DNA of 64,000 nucleotides from Synergistaceae bacterium (lineage in GTDB: Bacteria; Synergistota; Synergistia; Synergistales; Aminobacteriaceae), in assembly GCA_018436725.1 (NCBI GenBank), contig JAHDKT010000042.1:62001-126000 (forward strand), written 5' to 3'. Below, piece by piece: positions 51,367-60,698 of the stretch. The position numbers and the translations under genes were made by a program. The notes below the pieces were generated by a model that was given only the letters and a program-made list of their open reading frames with translations, searched no databases and had not been told where the DNA came from. Every line of letters starts with the position of its first letter. The first letter of the stretch is position 1.

Positions 51367-52815
51367 GTGAAACCAACCAATCAAGCGGCGGAAGCGCTGC
51401 GCACGCTTCCGTCAATGGACATCCTTCTCGGATCGCCGGGTATAGAGCATTTTTTCCCGCTGATAGGACGCGAGACAGTTAAGTCGATTCTTACCGAAGT
51501 GCTGGATGCTGTACGAAGAGAGCTTCTTGACGGGCGTTCTGAAAAGACATCGGCGGAAACGACGCTTGCACGCGCCCTTCCCGTTCTTGAACGACGAGCC
51601 CGGTACAGCCTCGTCCCCGTCGTCAACGCAACGGGGGTGGTCATACACACGAACCTCGGACGTTCCTGTTTGGCTGATGAAGCCGCAGAAGCCGTACTTG
51701 CCGCCGCCAAGAGCTACAGCACTCTTGAATACAATCTGGAAGAGGGGAAACGCGGACGCCGAACCGACCATGTGGAGTGGCTCCTCCGGCGAGTGACGGG
51801 GGCCGAGGCCGGGCTTGCGGTGAACAACAACGCGGGGGCCGTTCTCCTTTCCCTCGCGGCTCTCTGCCAGGGCAAAGAGGTCGTTGTCTCGCGGGGAGAA
51901 CTCGTCGAAATCGGCGGTTCTTTCCGTATTCCGGAGATAATGGCTTTTTCCGGAGTTCGCCTTGTAGAAGTCGGAGCGACCAACAGAACGCACCTGAGGG
52001 ACTATGAGCGAGCCATCACCGAAAATACCGCGGCGCTTCTCAAGGTTCATCCCTCCAATTTTCGGATGGAGGGGTTCGTCTCCTCGGTTCCCCGGGAGGA
52101 GTTGGCCGCCCTCGCCTCGAAACGAGGCGTTCACTTTATCGAGGATCTCGGGAGCGGCACACTGATAGATCTTTCCGGCTGCGGACTCGGAGGGGAACCG
52201 ACCGTCAGAGATTGTCTTTCGCAAGGAGTCCACCTCGTTACGTTTTCCGGCGACAAGATGCTCGGCGGCCCCCAGATCGGAGGTGTGGTAGGGAGGAGAC
52301 GCCTTGTGGACGCCCTGAGAACCTATCCGTTGCATCGCGCTCTTAGGGTGGACAAGATGACGCTCGCCGCCTTCGAAGCGACGCTGAGGCTGTATTTGAG
52401 AGGGAAAGAGGAGAAGATACCGACGATCGCGATGCTCTCCGTCGGAAAGGATACGTTGAAGGCCAGGGCGGAAGCGCTTTTGCACAGTCTTCGAACCGCG
52501 TTCCCCGACGGACGGTTTTCCCTGACGGAAGTCGACGATGCCGTAGGCGGAGGGGCTTTCCCTGCGGAGACGTTGTCGGGATGGGGGGTAGCGGTCTCCC
52601 TTGAGCAATGGGGAAGCGCGGGAAGAGTGCAACGCCTTCTCAGGCGGTCGGAGCCACCTGTCGTAGCGGGAGCGAGAGAGAACGAGACGATACTCCATGT
52701 GCGAACGCTCCTCTCAGGGGATGATGAGCGTATTCTCGCTGCATTCCGGTCAGCGGAAAGACTGACGGTTTCCGGCGAGGGCGGAGCGGGGCGCGAGAAA
52801 ATGGAGAGGGGCTGA
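51367..52815 (+). CDS. selA: L-seryl-tRNA(Sec) selenium transferase
   Basis: SelA converts seryl-tRNA(Sec) to selenocysteyl-tRNA with PLP. The 482-residue protein has VVNATGVVIHTNLGRS, AVNNNAGAVLLSLAAL, FIEDLGSGTLIDL and the PLP lysine in TFSGDKMLGGPQIG. The start is GTG at 51367, with GAAAGGTGA upstream. It lies five bases before selB. Confidence 0.96.
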   Translation: MKPTNQAAEALRTLPSMDILLGSPGIEHFFPLIGRETVKSILTEVLDAVRRELLDGRSEKTSAETTLARALPVLERRARYSLVPVVNATGVVIHTNLGRSCLADEAAEAVLAAAKSYSTLEYNLEEGKRGRRTDHVEWLLRRVTGAEAGLAVNNNAGAVLLSLAALCQGKEVVVSRGELVEIGGSFRIPEIMAFSGVRLVEVGATNRTHLRDYERAITENTAALLKVHPSNFRMEGFVSSVPREELAALASKRGVHFIEDLGSGTLIDLSGCGLGGEPTVRDCLSQGVHLVTFSGDKMLGGPQIGGVVGRRRLVDALRTYPLHRALRVDKMTLAAFEATLRLYLRGKEEKIPTIAMLSVGKDTLKARAEALLHSLRTAFPDGRFSLTEVDDAVGGGAFPAETLSGWGVAVSLEQWGSAGRVQRLLRRSEPPVVAGARENETILHVRTLLSGDDERILAAFRSAERLTVSGEGGAGREKMERG

Positions 52816-52820
52816 ACCAA

Positions 52821-54797
52821 ATGGAAGGAAGAGAGATCTCTCTGGTTCTAGGAACCGCAGGGCATATAGATCACGGAAAGACCACGCTTGTCAAGGCTGT
52901 GACAGGTGTTGACTGCGATCGACTGATAGAGGAGAAAAAACGCGGTATCACGATAGAACTCGGCTTCGCTCCTCTTAAGCTCGATGACGGCCGCATAGTA
53001 AGTATCGTCGACGTGCCCGGACACGAACGCTTTATTCGTCAGATGGTTGCCGGGGCATCGGGAATCGACGGCGTGCTCCTTGTGGTCGCCGCCGACGAAG
53101 GAGTCATGCCTCAAACCAGAGAACATCTGGAGATACTCGGCCTCCTCGGCGTGAAGGACGGTTTTGTCGCGCTCACAAAAACGGATGCTGTGGATGAGGA
53201 GTTTCTCGAGCTTGCTCTGGAGGATGTACGAGACTTTCTCACGGGTACGTTTCTTGAGGGGAAAGCCATCGTCCCTGTATCTGCAGTAACGGGAATGAAT
53301 ATCGACCTTCTGCGGGAGGAGCTGGGACATCTTGTCGATAGAATTCGCCCTCGTCCGCGAAAAGGACCTTTTTTTCTCCCTATCGACAGGACATTTCCTA
53401 TGTCGGGCTTCGGTACGGTGATTACGGGTACGGCGTACAGGGGCGAACTGAACGTCGGCAGCGAAGGCGTCGTCCTCCCTTCCGGCAGAGAAGGGAGGAT
53501 CCGCAGCGTACAGGTTCACGGAACGGACGCCAGGACCGCGTGGGCCGGACAGAGGGTGGCGGTCAGCCTGGCAGGCGTCTCGATAGATCAGATTTCGCGC
53601 GGGGATGTCCTCTGCGCCAAAGACATCTACGCTCCGACACGCTGTTTCGAATGCGAACTGCATCTTCTTAGGAGTGTTCCGACGCTCAAACACTGGCAGC
53701 GCGTTCGTCTTCACATCGGAACATCGGATGTGACGGCCAGGGTTTCTCTTCTCGAATCATCCACTATGCAGGGCGGAGAAACCGTCCCTGCACAAATAGT
53801 CGCCGAGGAAGACGTCGTTTGTCTGCTCGACCAAAGATTCGTTCTCCGTAGATACAGCCCACTGGAGACGATCGGCGGAGGACGAGTTCTCTCGCCGTTT
53901 GCCTCGAAACCCAGAGGAAGGAACGCGAGAGCGTTGTGCATTGAACGTATCCGGGCGCTTATGAAATCCGACTCGCCCGCCGAACGGCTTGCTATCCTCA
54001 TTGACTCGGCGGGAATGCTCGACCTTTCGGACGCTGTCCGCTTCCTTCAAGAGACACCTTCGGAAGTGGCCCGAATCGGAGAGAGGCTTCTGCCCACGCA
54101 GGCCATTTCCGGTGCGTCTGCGCAGAATACGCTTCAGGGCGCCGCTATTTTTCTTCAGGGGGAAAGAAAGCTCTTCCTTTCACGGAAAAGCGTCGAACGC
54201 CTCTCGTTTGAGATCACCGCTTTTCTTCAGACGTTTCATGAAACGCATCCTTCGCAGAAAGGAGCGCTCTCCGACGAAGTCGCACTCAATTCGCTCAAGG
54301 TGTTCGATTCCAGGACAGCGCGCGCCTTCATCGATTATCTTGTCGCAGGCGGCGCTCTGGTCCTTGAAGAGGGCTTTCTCCGGTTGAGCATATTCACGCC
54401 CCGCGACGACGAGCGTTTTTCCAGAGATTCGGATGCGCTGCTGTCGCTTTGCAGAGATCGAGGCTTTCAGCCCCCTCTTATCGAAGAGGCGGCCCGATCG
54501 CTCGGCATGGACGAAAAGAGATTTTCATCGCTTCTGAAAGGGATGCGTGAAACCGGTAAAATAGCCATAGTATCGGGATTTCTCCTTTCTTTCGAAATCG
54601 AGGAGAGACTGCTTGATCTTCTCATTCAAGAAAAAGAAGGAATCACACTCGCCCGAGTGCGCGATCTCACGAACAGCTCCAGGAAATTCATACTCCCCCT
54701 ACTGGAATACATAGATGCAAAAGGCTACACACGGCGAGCAGGCGAGGTCCGGGTTCTGCTTCCCTCGAAACTCCCTCGGAGGAAAGAGGCTCCCTGA
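52821..54797 (+). CDS. selB: Selenocysteine-specific elongation factor SelB
   Basis: Brings selenocysteyl-tRNA to UGA codons at a SECIS hairpin. The 658-residue protein has EF-Tu-like [35 protein letters not shown] and TKTDAVD (domains I-III, about 1-370). The C-terminal winged-helix part (about 400-658) binds mRNA. No selenoprotein or tRNA-Sec gene was found in the window. Confidence 0.96.
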   Translation: MEGREISLVLGTAGHIDHGKTTLVKAVTGVDCDRLIEEKKRGITIELGFAPLKLDDGRIVSIVDVPGHERFIRQMVAGASGIDGVLLVVAADEGVMPQTREHLEILGLLGVKDGFVALTKTDAVDEEFLELALEDVRDFLTGTFLEGKAIVPVSAVTGMNIDLLREELGHLVDRIRPRPRKGPFFLPIDRTFPMSGFGTVITGTAYRGELNVGSEGVVLPSGREGRIRSVQVHGTDARTAWAGQRVAVSLAGVSIDQISRGDVLCAKDIYAPTRCFECELHLLRSVPTLKHWQRVRLHIGTSDVTARVSLLESSTMQGGETVPAQIVAEEDVVCLLDQRFVLRRYSPLETIGGGRVLSPFASKPRGRNARALCIERIRALMKSDSPAERLAILIDSAGMLDLSDAVRFLQETPSEVARIGERLLPTQAISGASAQNTLQGAAIFLQGERKLFLSRKSVERLSFEITAFLQTFHETHPSQKGALSDEVALNSLKVFDSRTARAFIDYLVAGGALVLEEGFLRLSIFTPRDDERFSRDSDALLSLCRDRGFQPPLIEEAARSLGMDEKRFSSLLKGMRETGKIAIVSGFLLSFEIEERLLDLLIQEKEGITLARVRDLTNSSRKFILPLLEYIDAKGYTRRAGEVRVLLPSKLPRRKEAP

Positions 54798-54846
54798 AAG
54801 CCGAGCGCTTCGCGCAAAAAAGAAGCGTCGTTCGTATCGCTGGGGC

Positions 54847-54886
54847 ATGGGAGAACGGACCGCCCCAAGAGGGCATACGGTCCCAT
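54847..54886 (+). terminator. Hairpin downstream of selB
   Basis: ATGGGA (54847-54852) and ACCGCCCC pair with GGGC, CGGT and CCCAT (to 54886) with an asymmetric bulge. No T-tract follows. It may end the selAB transcript. The rest of 54798-54969 shows no gene and no tRNA-Sec. Confidence 0.35.
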
Positions 54887-54969
54887 CACAATCAGGCCTC
54901 GTGATATTTGATATTTTTCAGTATTTGTGATAACATTCTTATAATGATGAGTTGCTGGGAGTGACCCTT

Positions 54970-55209
54970 ATGGCAGGAACAATACGATCGATCCGAGAAC
55001 AGGTGGCATTGTACAAGGGACTGACGGTACGCTACCGGACAGCCAAGGGACGCCGCAAAGTCGAGGAGCGTCAAGGAGTCATCCTTGAAACCTATCCCAA
55101 TCTCTTTACACTTTACGTCGAATCGCAGGACAGCAAGGTCTCCTTCAGCTATGCGGAGCTTTTGACTCGCGAGGTAGAGTTGGAGCTTTTATCCGGAAAC
55201 AGAAATTAA
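54970..55209 (+). CDS. veg: Veg-family protein
   Basis: A 79-residue small protein with an SH3-like barrel fold. IRSIREQVALYKGLTVRYRT and GRRKVEERQGVILETYPNLF are strongly Veg-like. In B. subtilis Veg promotes biofilm matrix gene expression; the molecular role is unclear. GGGAGTG precedes the ATG. The order veg-ispE-purR matches B. subtilis. Confidence 0.88.
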   Translation: MAGTIRSIREQVALYKGLTVRYRTAKGRRKVEERQGVILETYPNLFTLYVESQDSKVSFSYAELLTREVELELLSGNRN

Positions 55210-55232
55210 GCCTCTGTTGCGTATGTTCGAAA

Positions 55233-55272
55233 GTATGCCCCTCCACGATCTCCGTGGCGGGGCATACTTTTT
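55233..55272 (+). terminator. Rho-independent terminator after veg
   Basis: GTATGCCCC and CCACG (from 55233) pair with CGTGG and GGGGCATAC (to 55267) with small mismatches, followed by TTTTT. It separates veg from ispE. Confidence 0.8.
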
Positions 55273-55303
55273 GTAATTTTAATTTAGGAAGGAGATGCTT
55301 CTC

Positions 55304-56158
55304 TTGATCCATTGCCTTCAGTCCGCGGCAAAACTCAATCTCACACTTCGAGTCACAGGAAGGCGCGGCGACGGGTACCACGAACTTCGTTCACTTTTTT
55401 ATGAGCTTCCTTCGATTGAATCATTGACAATTGAACCTGATTATGGTCATAATGTAAAGGACACAATCTTCGTGACCGGCGAGACGATCCGCGGAAGAAA
55501 TATTCTTGAAGACGTTCTTGCAACGGCGCGCAAAAAGATGGACGTCTTTCCGCTGCGTATCCGCCTTCACAAAGTCGTCCCGCCCGGCAGCGGCCTCGGA
55601 GCGGGAAGCGGAAACGCCGCCGCCTTGATTTCGTGGCTGAATACGGCACGGGATGAAAACGAAAAACTGGGAGGCGAAGAGGCGGGATCGGATGTTCCTT
55701 TTTTCTTGAAAGCAGGGAAATGGGCTTTCGTCGGAGGGCGTGGAGAGAGAGTCGAGCCGCTCGTTGAGCCGATGCCGCGTTTTTTTTCGGTCGTTGTCGT
55801 TCCATCATGGGGAATGTCCACGGCACGGGCTTTTTCGCTTCTCTCGGCGAAATACGGCTCCTCGTTCCCGATGGACGAGGAAGATGCTGAAAAAGAGCGA
55901 CTCTTGGTCCTTGAAAAACTCAAAGACAATCTGACGTACGGCCTTCTTCCGAACGATTTCTGTACGGTGCTCTTGAAGGAACATCCGGAGTATGAAGATC
56001 TCTTCGGAGTTTTCCTTGAAAACGGTTCGCGAGGATGGGGTATAACCGGAAGCGGAAGCGCGGCTTTCGGCCTTTTTTCCGAAAAAGATGCTTTTTCCAG
56101 AATGATTCGGAGCTGCAACCACATGCATTGGATACGCAAAATTTTATATCTGGAGTGA
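55304..56158 (+). CDS. ispE: 4-Diphosphocytidyl-2-C-methyl-D-erythritol kinase
   Basis: A GHMP kinase of the MEP isoprenoid pathway. The N-terminal SAAKLNLTLRVTGRRGDGYH and the ATP loop VPPGSGLGAGSGNAAALI are diagnostic, with AGSDVPFFL and the late GWGITGSGSAAFGLF. The TTG at 55304 is nine bases after AAGGAG; the ATG at 55295 touches that site. 284 residues. Confidence 0.94.
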   Translation: MIHCLQSAAKLNLTLRVTGRRGDGYHELRSLFYELPSIESLTIEPDYGHNVKDTIFVTGETIRGRNILEDVLATARKKMDVFPLRIRLHKVVPPGSGLGAGSGNAAALISWLNTARDENEKLGGEEAGSDVPFFLKAGKWAFVGGRGERVEPLVEPMPRFFSVVVVPSWGMSTARAFSLLSAKYGSSFPMDEEDAEKERLLVLEKLKDNLTYGLLPNDFCTVLLKEHPEYEDLFGVFLENGSRGWGITGSGSAAFGLFSEKDAFSRMIRSCNHMHWIRKILYLE

Positions 56159-56164
56159 TGATGA

Positions 56165-56974
56165 ATGAAAGGACAACGAACCGAGCGATTGATCCGGACT
56201 TCGGCGAGATTTCTCACATGCCCTTCGAGACAGCTCTCGCTGACATCTCTTGCCGAGGATTTTCTGGTTTCGAAGACCGTCATCAGCGATGACGTCGCTA
56301 TAATCGACGAGGCCTTTTCCAGAGAGGGACTGGGCGGGATCATCGTCGACAGGGGAAGAACAGGAGGAGCATCCTTTGTGCCGCGTATAGCTCCGGAGAT
56401 CAAGGATAGCCTTCTGAACGACATCATCGATCTGCTCAACAGCGAGGACCGTTTTTTACCGGGAGGACTGGTCTATTACAGCGACATCCTCTTCAATCCG
56501 CACTACGCGCTCCGTCTAGGCTACGCGATGGCCTCGCTCTTCAGCGAATCGCGCCCCGACATCGTCATGACCTCCGAGGTGAAGGGAATCCCTCTCGCCA
56601 TCTTCACTGCGCATGCGATGGGGATACCTCTCGCCGTCTGCCGCTTCCGCAACAGGGCGAGCGACGGTTCGGCGGTGACCGTGCACTATCCGACAAAAAA
56701 CGGAGAAGTCAAGGCTATGTACATGGGAACGAAACAGCTGACACGAGGAAAGAGAGTGCTCATCGTCGACGACTTTATGCGCGGCGGCAGCACGGCGGCC
56801 GGAATGCTCCTCGTCGCGAAGGAGTTCGGCGCGGAAGTCGCCGGCACGGGGATCTTCATCGTCTCTTCGGACCCTGAAGAGAAGGCCGTTTCCTCGTACA
56901 AGGCTTTGCTCAGACTCGACGGGGTCGAAAAGAGACAGCCGAAAGTTTCTTTGTGGGAGGAAGAAGGGATTTGA
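56165..56974 (+). CDS. purR: Pur operon repressor, B. subtilis PurR type
   Basis: A PRPP-responsive repressor unrelated to E. coli PurR. The winged-helix part (about 1-72) includes SLTSLAEDFLVSKTVISDDV. The phosphoribosyltransferase-like domain has the PRPP loop KRVLIVDDFMRGGSTAAGML (about 194-213). 269 residues, slightly shorter than the B. subtilis protein. It follows ispE by six bases. The purC operon at 46049 is the obvious target. Confidence 0.93.
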   Translation: MKGQRTERLIRTSARFLTCPSRQLSLTSLAEDFLVSKTVISDDVAIIDEAFSREGLGGIIVDRGRTGGASFVPRIAPEIKDSLLNDIIDLLNSEDRFLPGGLVYYSDILFNPHYALRLGYAMASLFSESRPDIVMTSEVKGIPLAIFTAHAMGIPLAVCRFRNRASDGSAVTVHYPTKNGEVKAMYMGTKQLTRGKRVLIVDDFMRGGSTAAGMLLVAKEFGAEVAGTGIFIVSSDPEEKAVSSYKALLRLDGVEKRQPKVSLWEEEGI

Positions 56975-57031
56975 CGATATCTTTCCGCTGATATACAATC
57001 CCGTTGACGGAAGGAGGTGACCACATCTTCC

Positions 57032-57214
57032 ATGCGTGTCTCCGTAGAGAAGGACGAATGTATTGGATGTGGCGTGTGCGCGCAAGTATGTCCCGAGGTG
57101 TTTTCCATGGATGACGATGCGGGCGTTTCCAAAGTGATACGTCCGGAGGGCGGCGAATGTGCCAAAGAAGCGGCCGATAGTTGTCCTGTGGGGTGTATTA
57201 CCGTAGAGGATTGA
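57032..57214 (+). CDS. [4Fe-4S] ferredoxin, single cluster
   Basis: A 60-residue electron carrier. Ligands are CIGCGVC (CxxCxxC) and the later Cys in SCPVGCITV. Two further cysteines (in QVCPE and ECAKEA) are placed like the disulfide of Thermotoga and Pyrococcus ferredoxins. The unusually complete ribosome site AAGGAGGTGA lies 14 bases before this ATG; a GTG inside that site is an alternative start. Confidence 0.9.
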   Translation: MRVSVEKDECIGCGVCAQVCPEVFSMDDDAGVSKVIRPEGGECAKEAADSCPVGCITVED

Positions 57215-57247
57215 CAAGGCCCACTTTTTCGAAAAAGAAGCGCGAGC

Positions 57248-57277
57248 TTGCTTTTTCATGCTCCTCGGGCGTATAAT
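57248..57277 (+). promoter_or_regulatory. Promoter of tRNA-Met
   Basis: TTGCTT (57248-57253) and TATAAT (57272-57277), spacing 18, end 18 bases before the tRNA. Confidence 0.7.
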
Positions 57278-57294
57278 GAGCAACGCTTCATGAA

Positions 57295-57371
57295 GGGCCT
57301 ATAGCTCAAGTGGTTAGAGCCACCGGCTCATAACCGGAAGGTTCCTGGTTCGAGTCCAGGTAGGCCCACCA
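57295..57371 (+). tRNA. tRNA-Met (CAT), elongator type
   Basis: A 77-base class I tRNA. Acceptor GGGCCTA pairs with TAGGCCC before A and encoded CCA. The D-arm is GCTCAAGTGGTTAGAGC, the anticodon loop CTCATAA, and the T-arm CCTGGTTCGAGTCCAGG. The first pair is G-C, so it is not the formyl-initiator. A CAT anticodon could also be the lysidine-modified tRNA-Ile, but the body resembles elongator Met. Confidence 0.93.
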
Positions 57372-57380
57372 TGTACATTG

Positions 57381-57409
57381 CCGTTTCCTTCCGGGGAAAC
57401 GGTTTTTTT
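57381..57409 (+). terminator. Terminator after tRNA-Met
   Basis: CCGTTTCC (57381-57388) pairs with GGAAACGG (57395-57402) and is followed by seven T residues. Confidence 0.8.
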
Positions 57410-57433
57410 ATTTCTTTCGGAAGGGGTTTTTTC

Positions 57434-58213
57434 ATGTTCGTCGCAGAACTCGAACGAAGGCTCGACGAGGCGGTTCCGTACGCCTGGGCCGAGAGCTGGG
57501 ATAACGTCGGACTGCTTCTGGGCAACCGCTCGGATCATGTTCAGGGTATAGCCATAAGTCTCGATCCTTCGCTCGAAGCTATGAAAATGGCGATTGCACA
57601 GTCCTGTTCCGTGCTGATCGCACATCACCCCATCTTTTTTCACCCGTTGAAGCGCATCGAATGCTCGGAGGGAAACGGCGCGCAGATCGCATTCGCGATA
57701 CGGCACGGCCTTTCGGTCTTCGCTTTGCACACCAACTGGGATGTCTCTCCGGACGGAGTGAACGCCACTATCGCACGCGCCCTCTCGCTGCGTGATGCGC
57801 ACCCCCTTATTGCCTCGCCTTCAGGCGGATGGGGAAGCGGCGCATTCGGAACGCTTCCGCGCCCTCTCCCCTTCATGGAGTACGGCGCAGTAATCCGAGA
57901 CGCGCTTCATCTTTCAAGGATCGAGCTGCACGGCGAACCGGAAGCTCCCCTGACCCTGCTGGCGCTGTGCGGGGGATCGGGGGGCGGCTACTGGCGCGAT
58001 GCGCTTGCATGCGGCGCCGGCGCTTTTTTCACGGCCGATATGAAATACCACGAGAGACTTGACGCGCTCGGCGCAGGCCTTTCGCTTTTCCTTGCCGACC
58101 ACGGCGAAATGGAACGCTTTTCTCTCTCCGCCCTTGCGGAGACTGTTTCCCGGGCGACAGAAGAAAAAACGGTTGTTTTGGATGCTCCGCCGCCGGCATT
58201 TCGTGTGATATAG
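57434..58213 (+). CDS. Nif3-like dinuclear metal-centre protein
   Basis: A member of the Nif3/DUF34 family, 259 residues. ESWDNVGLLLGN, the metal-ligand pair in LIAHHPIFFHPLK, HTNWD and the C-terminal ADHGEMER are present. The DUF34 family is poorly understood and has been linked to metal insertion or cyclohydrolase-like roles. The ATG at 57434 follows GGAAGGGG. The PII-like insert of longer members is absent. Confidence 0.88.
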   Translation: MFVAELERRLDEAVPYAWAESWDNVGLLLGNRSDHVQGIAISLDPSLEAMKMAIAQSCSVLIAHHPIFFHPLKRIECSEGNGAQIAFAIRHGLSVFALHTNWDVSPDGVNATIARALSLRDAHPLIASPSGGWGSGAFGTLPRPLPFMEYGAVIRDALHLSRIELHGEPEAPLTLLALCGGSGGGYWRDALACGAGAFFTADMKYHERLDALGAGLSLFLADHGEMERFSLSALAETVSRATEEKTVVLDAPPPAFRVI

Positions 58214-58300
58214 TCTTTTCATTGCTTTTCGCCGCTTACAGACACGCGGCGGAAAAAAACCTTGTACGCAGAGGATTCTTCCATTCGAGGTGGTTTGATT

Positions 58301-59296
58301 ATGGTGCAGCGTGTTTTCAGTGGGATGAGACCAACGGGAAAGCTCCATCTCGGGCATCTTGCGGGAGCGTTGACGAATTGGGTAAAACTTCAGGAAGGGT
58401 ACCAGTGTTTTTACTCCATTGTTGACTGGCATGCCCTCATGTCGGACTATGCGGACAGCTCGATGATAGCGGAAAACTGCAGAGAAGTTCTGCTGGACTG
58501 GCTTGCTTCGGGACTTGATCCCGAAAAATGCGTCATCTTCGTCCAGTCGCATGTTCCCCAGCACGCGGAACTGCATCTCGCCCTCTCCATGATCTCCCCT
58601 CTCGGATGGCTGCAGCGATGCCCTACATACAAAGAACAGATCCTCAATATCCAGAACAAGGATCTGAGTACTTACGCTTTCTTGGGGTATCCCGTCCTTA
58701 TGGCGGCGGACATACTTCTCTACAAGGCGGAAATCGTGCCTGTCGGAGAAGACCAGAGCGCGCACCTTGAAATTACTCGGGAGATGGCGCGCAGATTCAA
58801 CTCTTTCTTCGGCAATATCCTGCCGGAACCGCAGATCATGCTGACTCCCACACCGAAGGTTCCGGGGACCGACGGACGCAAGATGAGCAAGTCCTACGGC
58901 AACTCGATCAACATTGCCGATACGCCTTCGGAGATGTGGAACAAGATTCGCCCGATGATCACCGACCCGGCAAGAGAGCGTCGGACGGATCCCGGCGATC
59001 CGGAAAAGTGCCCCGTGTGGGACATCCATAAGGTTTTCAACAACAACGAGGAGGAAAAAGTCGAGATTTTCTCCGGCTGCAGAACAGCCGGAATAGGCTG
59101 CGTCGACTGTAAGAAGAAGCTCCAGGCGCATATCGAACGCGTGATGGGGCCGATCCAGGAAAAACGTTCTTTTTACGAGAAATCCCCTGACCTGCTTACG
59201 GATATCCTTCGACACGGAGCCCGGAAAGCCGAGGAAACCGCGAGCCTGACAATGGAGGAAGTAATCCGCGCTCTAGGATTCTTCGGGAGAGGGTAG
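58301..59296 (+). CDS. trpS: Tryptophanyl-tRNA synthetase with Fe-S cluster motif
   Basis: Charges tRNA-Trp. The class I signatures are GKLHLGHLAGAL and KMSKSYGNS; MAADILLYKAEIVPVGEDQ is also typical. The C-terminal region has C-x22-C-x6-C-x2-C, starting near residue 237 (EKCPVW) and ending SGCRTAGIGCVDCKKK. This matches the [4Fe-4S] motif of Thermotoga maritima TrpRS, which helps anticodon contact. GAGGTG precedes the ATG at 58301. 331 residues. Confidence 0.95.
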   Translation: MVQRVFSGMRPTGKLHLGHLAGALTNWVKLQEGYQCFYSIVDWHALMSDYADSSMIAENCREVLLDWLASGLDPEKCVIFVQSHVPQHAELHLALSMISPLGWLQRCPTYKEQILNIQNKDLSTYAFLGYPVLMAADILLYKAEIVPVGEDQSAHLEITREMARRFNSFFGNILPEPQIMLTPTPKVPGTDGRKMSKSYGNSINIADTPSEMWNKIRPMITDPARERRTDPGDPEKCPVWDIHKVFNNNEEEKVEIFSGCRTAGIGCVDCKKKLQAHIERVMGPIQEKRSFYEKSPDLLTDILRHGARKAEETASLTMEEVIRALGFFGRG

Positions 59297-59298
59297 AT

Positions 59299-60078
59299 GT
59301 GGAGGAGCACCGCGGAGAACTCGCCGAATTCCGAGCCGAGATAGACGGTTTCTCCGGACCGTTCGATCTGCTCTGTTGGCTCGTAGAAAGCCGGGAGCTG
59401 GAAGCCGCCAGTATTTCCGTCGGGCAGGTCGTCAGGATTTACGGGGCATATCTGGCAAACACGAACAAGGTTTCCGTCTCGGTAGTTTCAGATTTTTTGC
59501 TGATGGCGGCGTCGCTTGTCCTGAACAAGATCAGGGCGCTTTTTCCGGGGCGTGAAACGCTCGACAGCGGCGATGACACGGATTCCGAAAGCGGAGAGGA
59601 TGTTCTTGAAAGGCTTTCGAGATACCGTCCCTACAGATTCGCAGCGCGCGCTCTTACCGCTTTGAAAGAGAAGAGGGACGGTTTTTTTTTCCGAAGGGTA
59701 TCCGATGAAGAAGAAAGGGAACCTTCACTGGATCTTGGCGATTTGTATGCATTGTGCCGTCTTTGGTGGAACTTAAGGGAATCGAAACGGCGGAGCGCGG
59801 CGAGTTCTTCGGCGACGTATCTTCTCTACGAGGAGGACGAATGGAGCGGCGTTCCATCTTCGCTCCCTGAAGAGGAACAAATTGAGCGAAAGATCTCCGA
59901 GATACTCTCAGAACTGACTGCCGGGAGAACGCTTCGCCTTTCGATCCTCCTCCGTTCCAACCGTGCGATGTCGAATTTTGTCGTCACGCTTCTCGCCATC
60001 CTTGAAATGAGCAGGATGGGCCGAATCAGGATAACGCAGGAGGCACTGTTCGATGATGTCGTCATTATCCCGCTCTGA
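59299..60078 (+). CDS. scpA: Segregation and condensation protein A
   Basis: The kleisin subunit linking SMC heads. The family start is EIDGFSGPFDLLCWLVES, then AASLVLNKIRALFPG; the acidic middle and a C-terminal winged helix (VVTLLAILEMSRMGRIRITQ) follow. 259 residues. The start is GTG, two bases after the trpS stop. It overlaps scpB by 26 bases. Confidence 0.93.
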   Translation: MEEHRGELAEFRAEIDGFSGPFDLLCWLVESRELEAASISVGQVVRIYGAYLANTNKVSVSVVSDFLLMAASLVLNKIRALFPGRETLDSGDDTDSESGEDVLERLSRYRPYRFAARALTALKEKRDGFFFRRVSDEEEREPSLDLGDLYALCRLWWNLRESKRRSAASSSATYLLYEEDEWSGVPSSLPEEEQIERKISEILSELTAGRTLRLSILLRSNRAMSNFVVTLLAILEMSRMGRIRITQEALFDDVVIIPL

Positions 60079-60661
60079 AACGCTTTCGGATATTGCGAGG
60101 AGCATCGAGGCCGTCCTTTTCGTCGCATCCGTCCCCGTTTCGGTGGACGAGCTTGCCGAACTGTTATCCGTCGCCCCTTCCGTCGTCAGAGCGGAGCTAC
60201 AGGACCTTCGCCTTTTTCTGCTCAAGCATGGACACGGCATAGCAGTCATCGAGTCGTCTGGAGGATGGCGAATGGCGTCGGCGGAGGAGGTTGCGGACAT
60301 CGTCGGCCGTTTTCGCGACACTGCGGCGACGCAGAAAATTCGTCTCAGCAAAGCCGCAGTGGAGACGTTGGCTGTCATCGCCTATAATCAGCCTGTAACA
60401 CGCGCTGAAGTCGAAGAGATTCGGGGTGTACGATGCGAAAGGGTCATCGAAACGCTTCTCTCTCACGCTATGATCCGTATAGCGGGACGGAGAAAAAGCA
60501 CGGGTTCTCCGCTGCTTTACCGTACGACGGAGCGTTTTCTCGAGACGTTCGGTGTCCTCTCCATTTCGGAGCTGCCCACACTGGAAGAACTTGACGAACT
60601 GGCGCCGCCCGACGAACCGAAACTTGTTCCCGCGGAGGAGGAAACTTTCGATCCCGAGTGA
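60053..60661 (+). CDS. scpB: Segregation and condensation protein B
   Basis: Dimerises and binds ScpA. Two winged-helix domains: ARSIEAVLFVASVPVSVDEL (about 15-34) and KAAVETLAVIAYNQPVTRAE (about 99-118), followed by the conserved EIRGVRCERVIETLL. A Glu/Pro-rich C-terminus ends it. 202 residues. Confidence 0.95.
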   Translation: MMSSLSRSETLSDIARSIEAVLFVASVPVSVDELAELLSVAPSVVRAELQDLRLFLLKHGHGIAVIESSGGWRMASAEEVADIVGRFRDTAATQKIRLSKAAVETLAVIAYNQPVTRAEVEEIRGVRCERVIETLLSHAMIRIAGRRKSTGSPLLYRTTERFLETFGVLSISELPTLEELDELAPPDEPKLVPAEEETFDPE

Positions 60662-60698
60662 TTTGCTTCTATTTTATTAACCGAGGGAGAATCGAGCT

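Noticed and set aside
54798..54969. Possible tRNA-Sec after selB
   Set aside because: No GTTC-type T-loop, TCA anticodon or long extra arm can be found; only an imperfect hairpin is present.
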